Assembly (NCBI GenBank): GCA_964017155.1
Contig: OZ024861.1
Coordinates: 50,057,513-50,121,512, forward strand
Length of the DNA: 64,000 nucleotides
Direction: 5' to 3'
Origin: Oasisia sp. SBJ-2009
Taxonomy: Eukaryota > Annelida > Polychaeta > Sabellida > Siboglinidae
The translations under genes were made by a program, and so were the position numbers. Positions 50,501-62,500 of this stretch are shown one piece after another. The notes under the pieces are model-generated. The model searched no databases. It was not told the origin of the DNA and worked only from the letters and a program-made list of their open reading frames with translations. Numbering within the stretch: the first letter of the stretch is position 1; every line of letters starts with the position of its first letter.

Positions 50501-53500
50501 CCCATCCCTTGTTTCTCCTACCATCATCATCCCTTGTTTCTCCTACCATCCCCATCCCTTGTTTCTCCTACCATCACCATCCCTTGTTTCTCCTACCATC
50601 ACCATCCCTTGTTTCTCCTACCATCCCCATCCCTTGTTTCTCCTACCATCACCATCCTTTGTTTCTCCTACCATCATCATCCCTTGTTTCTCCTACCATC
50701 ATCATCCCTTGTTTCTCCTACCATCATCATCCCTTGTTTCTCCTACCATCACCATCCCTTGTTTCTCCTACCATCACCATCCCTTGTTTCTCCTGCCATC
50801 ACCATCTCTTGTTTCTCCTGCCATCAACATCCCTTGTTTCTCCTACCATCATCATCCCTTGTTTCTCCTACCATCCCCATCCCTTGTTTCTCCTACCATC
50901 ACCATCCCTTGTTTCTCCTACCATCATCATCCCTTGTTTCTCCTACCATCCCCATCCCTTGTTTCTCCTACCATCACCATCCCTTGTTTCTCCTACCATC
51001 CCCATCCCTTGTTTCTCCTACCATCCCCATCCCTTGTTTCTCCAACAATCACCATCCCTTGTTTCTCCTGCCATCACCATCCCTTGGTTCTCCTACCATC
51101 CCCATCCCTTGTTTCTCCTACCATCACCATCCCTTGTTTCTCCTACCATCACCATCCCTTGGTTCTCCTACCATCCCCATCCCTTGTTTCTCCTACCATC
51201 ACCATCCCTTGTTTCTCCTACCATCCCCATCCCTTGTTTCTCCTACCATCATCATCCTTTGTTTCTCCTACCATCACCATCCCTTGTTTCTCCTACCATC
51301 ACCATCCCTTGTTTCTCCTACCATCACCATCCCTTGTTTCTCCTACCATCACCATACCTTGTATCTCCTACCATCACCATCCCTTGTTTCTCCAACAATC
51401 ACCATCCCTTGTTTCTCCTACCATCCCCATCCCTTGTTTCTCCTACCATCACCATCCCTTGTTTCTCCTACCATCATCATCCCTTGTTTCTCCTACCATC
51501 CCCATCCCTTGTTTCTCCTACCATCACCATCCTTTGTTTCTCCTACCATCATCATCTCTTGTTTCTCCTACCATCATCATCCGTTGTTTCTCCTACCATC
51601 CCCATCCCTTGTTTCTCCTACCATCACCATCCCTTGTTTCTCCAACAATCACCATCCCTTGTTACTCCTAACATCCCCATCCCTTGTTTCTCCTACCATC
51701 ACCATCCCTTGTTTCTCCTACCATCATCATCCCTTGTTTCTCCTACCATCCCCATCCCTTGTTTCTCCTACCATCACCATCCTTTGTTTCTCCTACCATC
51801 ATCATCCCTTGTTTCTCCTACCATCATCATCCCTTGTTTCTCCTACCATCCCCATCCCTTGTTACTCCTACCATCACCATCCCTTGTTTCTCCAACAATC
51901 ACCATCCCTTGTTTCTCCTACCATCATCATCCCTTGTTTCTCCTACCATCCCCATCCCTTGTTTCTCCTACCATCACCATCCCTTGTTTCTCCTACCATC
52001 ATCATCCCTTGTTTCTCCTACCATCCCCATCCCTTGTTTCTCCTACCATCACCATTCCTTGTTTCTCCTACCATCATCATCCCTTGTTTCTCCTACCATC
52101 ATCATCCCTTGTTTCTCCTACCATCATCATCCCTTGTTTCTCCTACCATCCCCATCCCTTGTTTCTCCTACCATCATCATCCCTTGTTTCTCCTACCATC
52201 ATCATCCCTTGTTTCTCCTACCATCCCCATCCCTTGTTTCTCCTACTATCACCATCCCTTGTTTCTCCTACCATCACCATCCCTTGTTTCTCCTACCATC
52301 CCCATCCCTTGTTTCTCCAACAATCACCATCCCTTGTTTCTCCTGCCATCACCATCCCTTGGTTCTCCTACCATCCCCATCCCTTGTTTCTCCTACCATC
52401 ACCATCCCTTGTTTCTCCTACCATCATCATCCCTTGTTTCTCCTACCATCCCCATCCCTTGTTTCTCCTACCATCACCATCCTTTGTTTCTCCTACCATC
52501 ATCATCCCTTGTTTCTCCTACCATCATCATCCCTTGTTTCTCCTACCATCATCATCCCTTGTTTCTCCTACCATCACCATCCCTTGTTTCTCCTACCATC
52601 ACCATCCCTTGTTTCTCCTGCCATCACCATCTCTTGTTTCTCCTGCCATCAACATCCCTTGTTTCTCCTACCATCATCATCCCTTGTTTCTCCTACCATC
52701 CCCATCCCTTGTTTCTCCTACCATCACCATCCCTTGTTTCTCCTACCATCATCATCCCTTGTTTCTCCTACCATCCCCATCCCTTGTTTCTCCTACCATC
52801 ACCATCCCTTGTTTCTCCTACCATCCCCATCCCTTGTTTCTCCTACCATCCCCATCCCTTGTTTCTCCAACAATCACCATCCCTTGTTTCTCCTGCCATC
52901 ACCATCCCTTGGTTCTCCTACCATCCCCATCCCTTGTTTCTCCTACCATCACCATCCCTTGTTTCTCCTACCATCCCCATCCCTTGTTTCTCCTACCATC
53001 ATCATCCCTTGTTTCTCCTACCATCCCCATCCCTTGTTTCTCCTACCATCACCATCCCTTGTTTCTCCTACCATCATCATCCCTTGTTTCTCCTACCATC
53101 CCCATCCCTTGTTTCTCCTACCATCACCATCCTTTGTTTCTCCTACCATCATCATCTCTTGTTTCTCCTACCATCATCATCCGTTGTTTCTCCTACCATC
53201 CCCATCCCTTGTTTCTCCTACCATCACCATCCCTTGTTTCTCCAACAATCACCATCGCTTGTTACTCCTAACATCCCCATCCCTTGTTTCTCCTACCATC
53301 ACCATCCCTTGTTTCTCCTACCATCATCATCCCTTGTTTCTCCTACCATCCCCATCCGTTGTTTCTCCTACCATCACCATCCTTTGTTTCTCCTACCATC
53401 ATCATCCCTTGTTTCTCCTACCATCATCATCCCTTGTTTCTCCTACCATCCCCATCCCTTGTTACTCCTACCATCACCATCCCTTGTTTCTCCAACAATC

Positions 53501-56500
53501 ACCATCCCTTGTTTCTCCTACCATCATCATCCCTTGTTTCTCCTACCATCCCCATCCCTTGTTTCTCCTACCATCACCATCCCTTGTTTCTCCTACCATC
53601 ATCATCCCTTGTTTCTCCTACCATCCCCATCCCTTGTTTCTCCTACCATCACCATCCCTTGTTTCTCCTACCATCATCATCCCTTGTTTCTCCTACCATC
53701 ATCATCCCTTGTTTCTCCTACCATCATCATCCCTTGTTTCTCCTACCATCCCCATCCCTTGTTTCTCCTACCATCATCATCCCTTGTTTCTCCTACCATC
53801 ATCATCCCTTGTTTCTCCTACCATCCCCATCCCTTGTTTCTCCTACCATCACCATCCCTTGTTTCTCCTACCATCACCATCCCTTGTTTCTCCTACCACC
53901 ACCATCCCTTGTTTCTCCTACCATCCCCATCCCTTGTTTCTCCAACAATCACCATCCCTTGTTTCTCCTCCCATCACCATCCCTTGGTTCTCCTACCATC
54001 CCCATCCCTTGTTTCTCCCACCATCACCATCCCTTGTTTCTCCTACCATCATCATCCCTTGTTTCTCCTACCATCCCCATCCCTTGTTTCTCCTACCATC
54101 ACCATCCCTTGTTTCTCCTACCATCATCATCCCTTGTTTCTCCTACCATCCCCATCCCTTGTTTCTCCTACCATCACCATCCCTTGTTTCTCCTACCATC
54201 ATCATCCCTTGTTTCTCCTACCATCATCATCCCTTGTTTCTCCTACCATCATCATCCCTTGTTTCTCCTACCATCCCCATTCCTTGTTTCTCCTACCATC
54301 ATCATCCCTTGTTTCTCCTACCATCATCATCCCTTGTTTCTCCTACCATCCCCATCCCTTGTTTCTCCTACCATCACCATCCCTTGTTTCTCCTACCATC
54401 ACCATCCCTTGTTTCTCCTACCATCCCCATCCCTTGTTTCTCCAACAATCACCATCCCTTGTTTCTCCTGCCATCACCATCCCTTGGTTCTCCTACCATC
54501 CCCATCCCTTGTTTCTCCTACCATCACCATCCCTTGTTTCTCCTACCATCATCATCCCTTGTTTCTCCTACCATCCCCATCCCTTGTTTCTCCTACCATC
54601 ACCATCCTTTGTTTCTCCTACCATCATCATCCCTTGTTTCTCCTACCATCATCATCCCTTGTTTCTCCTACCATCATCATCCCTTGTTTCTCCTACCATC
54701 ACCATCCCTTGTTTCTCCTACCATCACCATCCCTTGTTTCTCCTGCCATTACCATCTCTTGTTTCTCCTGCCATCAACATCCCTTGTTTCTCCTACCATC
54801 ATCATCCCTTGTTTCTCCTACCATCCCCATCCCTTGTTTCTCCTACCATCACCATCCCTTGTTTCTCCTACCATCATCATCCCTTGTTTCTCCTACCATC
54901 ATCATCCCTTGTTTCTCCTACCATCACCATCCCTTGTTTCTCCTACCATCACCATCCCTTGTTTCTCCTACCATCATCATCCCTTGTTTCTCCTACCATC
55001 ATCATCCCTTGTTTCTCCTGCCATCACCATCCCTTGTTTCTCCTACCATCACCATCCCTTGTTTCTCCTACCATCACCATCCCTTGTTTCTCCTACCATC
55101 ACCATCCCTTGTTTCTCCTACCATCACCATACCTTGTATCTCCTACCATCACCATCCCTTGTTTCTCCAACAATCACCATCCCTTGTTTCTCCTACCATC
55201 CCCATCCCTTGTTTCTCCTACCATCACCATCCCTTGTTTCTCCTACCATCATCATCCCTTGTTTCTCCTACCATCCCCATCCCTTGTTTCTCCTACCATC
55301 ACCATCCTTTGTTTCTCCTACCATCATCATCTCTTGTTTCTCCTACCATCATCATCCGTTGTTTCTCCTACCATCCCCATCCCTTGTTTCTCCTACCATC
55401 ACCATCCCTTGTTTCTCCAACAATCACCATCCCTTGTTACTCCTAACATCCCCATCCCTTGTTTCTCCTACCATCACCATCCCTTGTTTCTCCTACCATC
55501 ATCATCCCTTGTTTCTCCTACCATCCCCATCCCTTGTTTCTCCTACCATCACCATCCTTTGTTTCTCCTACCATCATCATCCCTTGTTTCTCCTACCATC
55601 ATCATCCCTTGTTTCTCCTACCATCCCCATCCCTTGTTACTCCTACCATCACCATCCCTTGTTTCTCCAACAATCACCATCCCTTGTTTCTCCTACCATC
55701 ATCATCCCTTGTTTCTCCTACCATCCCCATCCCTTGTTTCTCCTACCATCACCATCCCTTGTTTCTCCTACCATCATCATCCCTTGTTTCTCCTACCATC
55801 CCCATCCCTTGTTTCTCCTACCATCACCATTCCTTGTTTCTCCTACCATCATCATCCCTTGTTTCTCCTACCATCATCATCCCTTGTTTCTCCTACCATC
55901 ATCATCCCTTGTTTCTCCTACCATCCCCATCCCTTGTTTCTCCTACCATCATCATCCCTTGTTTCTCCTACCATCATCATCCCTTGTTTCTCCTACCATC
56001 CCCATCCCTTGTTTCTCCTACTATCACCATCCCTTGTTTCTCCTACCATCACCATCCCTTGTTTCTCCTACCATCCCCATCCCTTGTTTCTCCAACAATC
56101 ACCATCCCTTGTTTCTCCTGCCATCACCATCCCTTGGTTCTCCTACCATCCCCATCCCTTGTTTCTCCTACCATCACCATCCCTTGTTTCTCCTACCATC
56201 ATCATCCCTTGTTTCTCCTACCATCCCCATCCCTTGTTTCTCCTACCATCACCATCCTTTGTTTCTCCTACCATCATCATCCCTTGTTTCTCCTACCATC
56301 ATCATCCCTTGTTTCTCCTACCATCATCATCCCTTGTTTCTCCTACCATCACCATCCCTTGTTTCTCCTACCATCACCATCCCTTGTTTCTCCTGCCATC
56401 ACCATCTCTTGTTTCTCCTGCCATCAACATCCCTTGTTTCTCCTACCATCATCATCCCTTGTTTCTCCTACCATCCCCATCCCTTGTTTCTCCTACCATC

Positions 56501-59500
56501 ACCATCCCTTGTTTCTCCTACCATCATCATCCCTTGTTTCTCCTACCATCCCCATCCCTTGTTTCTCCTACCATCACCATCCCTTGTTTCTCCTACCATC
56601 CCCATCCCTTGTTTCTCCTACCATCCCCATCCCTTGTTTCTCCAACAATCACCATCCCTTGTTTCTCCTGCCATCACCATCCCTTGGTTCTCCTACCATC
56701 CCCATCCCTTGTTTCTCCTACCATCACCATCCCTTGTTTCTCCTACCATCCCCATCCCTTGTTTCTCCTACCATCATCATCCCTTGTTTCTCCTACCATC
56801 CCCATCCCTTGTTTCTCCTACCATCACCATCCCTTGTTTCTCCTACCATCATCATCCCTTGTTTCTCCTACCATCCCCATCCCTTGTTTCTCCTACCATC
56901 ACCATCCTTTGTTTCTCCTACCATCATCATCTCTTGTTTCTCCTACCATCATCATCCGTTGTTTCTCCTACCATCCCCATCCCTTGTTTCTCCTACCATC
57001 ACCATCCCTTGTTTCTCCAACAATCACCATCGCTTTTTACTCCTAACATCCCCATCCCTTGTTTCTCCTACCATCACCATCCCTTGTTTCTCCTACCATC
57101 ATCATCCCTTGTTTCTCCTACCATCCCCATCCGTTGTTTCTCCTACCATCACCATCCTTTGTTTCTCCTACCATCATCATCCCTTGTTTCTCCTACCATC
57201 ATCATCCCTTGTTTCTCCTACCATCCCCATCCCTTGTTACTCCTACCATCACCATCCCTTGTTTCTCCAACAATCACCATCCCTTGTTTCTCCTACCATC
57301 ATCATCCCTTGTTTCTCCTACCATCCCCATCCCTTGTTTCTCCTACCATCACCATCCCTTGTTTCTCCTACCATCATCATCCCTTGTTTCTCCTACCATC
57401 CCCATCCCTTGTTTCTCCTACCATCACCATCCCTTGTTTCTCCTACCATCATCATCCCTTGTTTCTCCTACCATCATCATCCCTTGTTTCTCCTACCATC
57501 ATCATCCCTTGTTTCTCCTACCATCCCCATCCCTTGTTTCTCCTACCATCATCATCCCTTGTTTCTCCTACCATCATCATCCCTTGTTTCTCCTACCATC
57601 CCCATCCCTTGTTTCTCCTACCATCACCATCCCTTGTTTCTCCTACCATCACCATCCCTTGTTTCTCCTACCACCACCATCCCTTGTTTCTCCTACCATC
57701 CCCATCCCTTGTTTCTCCAACAATCACCATCCCTTGTTTCTCCTCCCATCACCATCCCTTGGTTCTCCTACCATCCCCATCCCTTGTTTCTCCCACCATC
57801 ACCATCCCTTGTTTCTCCTACCATCATCATCCCTTGTTTCTCCTACCATCCCCATCCCTTGTTTCTCCTACCATCACCATCCCTTGTTTCTCCTACCATC
57901 ATCATCCCTTGTTTCTCCTACCATCCCCATCCCTTGTTTCTCCTACCATCACCATCCCTTGTTTCTCCTACCATCATCATCCCTTGTTTCTCCTACCATC
58001 ATCATCCCTTGTTTCTCCTACCATCATCATCCCTTGTTTCTCCTACCATCCCCATTCCTTGTTTCTCCTACCATCATCATCCCTTGTTTCTCCTACCATC
58101 ATCATCCCTTGTTTCTCCTACCATCCCCATCCCTTGTTTCTCCTACCATCACCATCCCTTGTTTCTCCTACCATCACCATCCCTTGTTTCTCCTACCATC
58201 CCCATCCCTTGTTTCTCCAACAATCACCATCCCTTGTTTCTCCTGCCATCACCATCCCTTGGTTCTCCTACCATCCCCATCCCTTGTTTCTCCTACCATC
58301 ACCATCCCTTGTTTCTCCTACCATCATCATCCCTTGTTTCTCCTACCATCCCCATCCCTTGTTTCTCCTACCATCACCATCCTTTGTTTCTCCTACCATC
58401 ATCATCCCTTGTTTCTCCTACCATCATCATCCCTTGTTTCTCCTACCATCATCATCCCTTGTTTCTCCTACCATCACCATCCCTTGTTTCTCCTACCATC
58501 ACCATCCCTTGTTTCTCCTGCCATTTCCATCTCTTGTTTCTCCTGCCATCAACATCCCTTGTTTCTCCTACCATCATCATCCCTTGTTTCTCCTACCATC
58601 CCCATCCCTTGTTTCTCCTACCATCACCATCCCTTGTTTCTCCTACCATCATCATCCCTTGTTTCTCCTACCATCCCCATCCCTTGTTTCTCCTACCATC
58701 ACCATCCCTTGTTTCTCCTGCCATCATCATCCCTTGTTTCTCCTACCATCCCCATCCCTTGTTTCTCCTACCATCACCATCCCTTGTTTCTCCCACCATC
58801 CCCATCCCTTGTTTCTCCAACAATCACCATCCCTTGTTTCTCCTGCCATCACCATCCCTTGGTTCTCCTACCATCCCCATCCCTTGTTTCTCCTACCATC
58901 ACCATCCCTTGTTTCTCCTACCATCCCCATCCCTTGTTTCTCCTACCATCATCATCCCTTGTTTCTCCTACCATCCCCATCCCTTGTTTCTCCTACCATC
59001 ACCATCCCTTGTTTCTCCTACCATCATCATCCCTTGTTTCTCCTACCATCCCCATCCCTTGTTTCTCCTACCATCACCATCCTTTGTTTCTCCTACCATC
59101 ATCATCTCTTGTTTCTCCTACCATCATCATCCGTTGTTTCTCCTACCATCCCCATCCCTTGTTTCTCCTACCATCACCATCCCTTGTTTCTCCAACAATC
59201 ACCATCCCTTGTTACTCCTAACATCCCCATCCCTTGTTTCTCCTACCATCACCATCCCTTGTTTCTCCTACCATCATCATCCCTTGTTTCTCCTACCATC
59301 CCCATCCCTTGTTTCTCCTACCATCACCATCCTTTGTTTCTCCTACCATCATCATCCCTTGTTTCTCCTACCATCATCATCCCTTGTTTCTCCTACCATC
59401 ACCATCCCTTGTTACTCCTACCATCACCATCCCTTGTTTCTCCAACAATCACCATCCCTTGTTTCTCCTACCATCATCATCCCTTGTTTCTCCTACCATC

Positions 59501-62500
59501 CCCATCCCTTGTTTCTCCTACCATCACCATCCCTTGTTTCTCCTACCATCATCATCCCTTGTTTCTCCTACCATCCCCATCCCTTGTTTCTCCTACCATC
59601 ACCATCCCTTGTTTCTCCTACCATCATCATCCCTTGTTTCTCCTACCATCATCATCCCTTGTTTCTCCTACCATCATCATCCCTTGTTTCTCCTACCATC
59701 CCCATCCCTTGTTTCTCCTACCATCATCATCCCTTGTTTCTCCTACCATCATCATCCCTTGTTTCTCCTACCATCCCCATCCCTTGTTTCTCCTACCATC
59801 ACCATCCCTTGTTTCTCCTACCATCACCATCCGTTGTTTCTCCTACCATCCCATCCCTTGTTTCTCCAACAATCACCATCCCTTGTTTCTCCTCCCATCA
59901 CCATCCCTTGGTTCTCCTACCATCCCCATCCCTTGTTTCTCCTACCATCACCATCCCTTGTTTCTCCTACCATCATCATCCCTTGTTTCTCCTACCATCC
60001 CCATCCCTTGTTTCTCCTACCATCACCATCCTTTGTTTCTCCTACCATCATCATCCCTTGTTTCTCCTACCATCATCATCCCTTGTTTCTCCTACCATCA
60101 TCATCCCTTGTTTCTCCTACCATCACCATCCCTTGTTTCTCCTACCATCACCATCCCTTGTTTCTCCTGCCATTACCATCTCTTGTTTCTCCTGCCATCA
60201 ACATCCCTTGTTTCTCCTACCATCATCATCCCTTGTTTCTCCTACCATCCCCATCCCTTGTTTCTCCTATCATCACCATCCCTTGTTTCTCCTACCATCA
60301 TCATCCCTTGTTTCTCCTACCATCATCATCCCTTGTTTCTCCTACCATCATCATCCCTTGTTTCTCCTGCCATCATCATCCCTTGTTTCTCCTACCATCC
60401 CCATCCCTTGTTTCTCCTACCATCATCATCCCTTGTTTCTCCTACCATCACCATCCCTTGTTTCTCCTACCATCCCCATCCCTTGTTTCTCCTGCCATCA
60501 CCATCCCTTGTTTCTCCTACCATCACCATCCCTTGGTTCTCCTACCATCCCCATCCCTTGTTTCTCCTACCATCATCATCCCTTGTTTCTCCTACCATCC
60601 CCATCCCTTGTTTCTCCTACCATCATCATCCCTTGTTTCTCCTACCATCCCCATCCCTTGTTTCTCCTACCATCACCATCCCTTGTTTCTCCTGCCATCA
60701 TCATCCCTTGTTTCTCCTACCATCCCCATCCCTTGTTTCTCCTACCATCACAATCCCTTGTTTCTCCTACCATCCCCATCCCTTGTTTCTCCAACAATCA
60801 CCATCCCTTGTTTCTCCTGCCATCACCATCCCTTGGTTCTCCTACCATCACCATCCCTTGTTTCTCCTACCATCACCATCCCTTGTTTCTCCTACCATCA
60901 TCATCCCTTGTTTCTCCTACCATCATCATCCCTTGTTTCTCCTGCCATCACCATCCCTTGTTTCTCCTACCATCCCCATCCCTTGTTTCTCCTACCATCA
61001 CCATCCCTTGTTTCTCCTACCATCATCATCCCTTGTTTCTCCTACCATCCCCATCCCTTGTTTCTCCTACCATCGCCATCCTTTGTTTCTCCTACCATCA
61101 ATATCTCTTGTTTCTCCTACCATCATCATCCGTTGTTTCTCCTACCATCCCCATCCCTTGTTTCTCCTACCATCACCATCCCTTGTTTCTCCAACAATCA
61201 CCATCCCTTGTTACTCCTACCATCCCCATCCCTTGTTACTCCTACCATCACCATCCCTTGTTTCTCCAACAATCACCATCCCTTGTTTCTCCTACCATCA
61301 TCATCCCTTGTTTCTCCTACCACCCCCATCCCTTGTTTCTCCTACCATCACCATCCCTTGTTTCTCCTACCATCATCATCCCTTGTTTCTCCTACCATCC
61401 CCATCCCTTGTTTCTCCTACCATCACCATCCCTTGTTTCTCCTACCATCATCATCCCTTGTTTCTCCTACCATCATCATCCCTTGTTTCTCCTACCATCA
61501 TCATCCCTTGTTTCTCCTACCATCACCATCCCTTGTTTCTCCTACCATCCCCATCCCTTGTTTCTCCTACCATCACCATCCCTTGTTTCTCCTGCCATCA
61601 TCATCCCTTGTTTCTCCTACCATCCCCATCCCTTGTTTCTCCAACAATCACCATCCCTTGTTTCTCCTCCCATCACCATCCCTTGGTTCTCCTACCATCC
61701 CCATCCCTTGTTTCTCCTACCATCACCATCCCTTGTTTCTCCTACCATCATCATCCCTTGTTTCTCCTACCATCCCCATCCCTTGTTTCTCCTACCATCA
61801 CCATCCCTTGTTTCTCCTACCATCATCATCCCTTGTTTCTCCTACCATCCCCATCCCTTGTTTCTCCTACCATCACCATCCCTTGTTTCTCCTACCATCA
61901 TCATCCCTTGTTTCTCCTACCATCATCATCCCTTGTTTCTCCTACCATCATCATCCCTTGTTTCTCCTACCATCCCCATTCCTTGTTTCTCCTACCATCA
62001 TCATCCCTTGTTTCTCCTACCATCATCATCCCTTGTTTCTCCTACCATCCCCATCCCTTGTTTCTCCTACCATCACCATCCCTTGTTTCTCCTACCATCA
62101 CCATCCCTTGTTTCTCCTACCATCCCCATCCCTTGTTTCTCCAACAATCACCATCCCTTGTTTCTCCTACCATCATCATCCCTTGTTTCTCCTACCATCA
62201 CCATCCCTTGTTTCTCCTACCATCACCATCCCTTGTTTCTCCTGCCATTACCATCTCTTGTTTCTCCTGCCATCAACATCCCTTGTTTCTCCTACCATCA
62301 TCATCCCTTGTTTCTCCTACCATCCCCATCCCTTGTTTCTCCTACCATCACCATCCCTTGTTTCTCCTACCATCATCATCCCTTGTTTCTCCTACCATCC
62401 CCATCCCTTGTTTCTCCTACCATCACCATCCCTTGTTTCTCCTGCCATCATCATCCCTTGTTTCTCCTACCATCCCCATCCCTTGTTTCTCCTACCATCA

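Noticed and set aside
24250..59221. Open frames of up to about 3900 codons across the 25-bp array
   Set aside because: They are open in all three + frames because the unit has no stop codon. They contain nothing but the repeat cycle, start at arbitrary ATGs and have no gene context.
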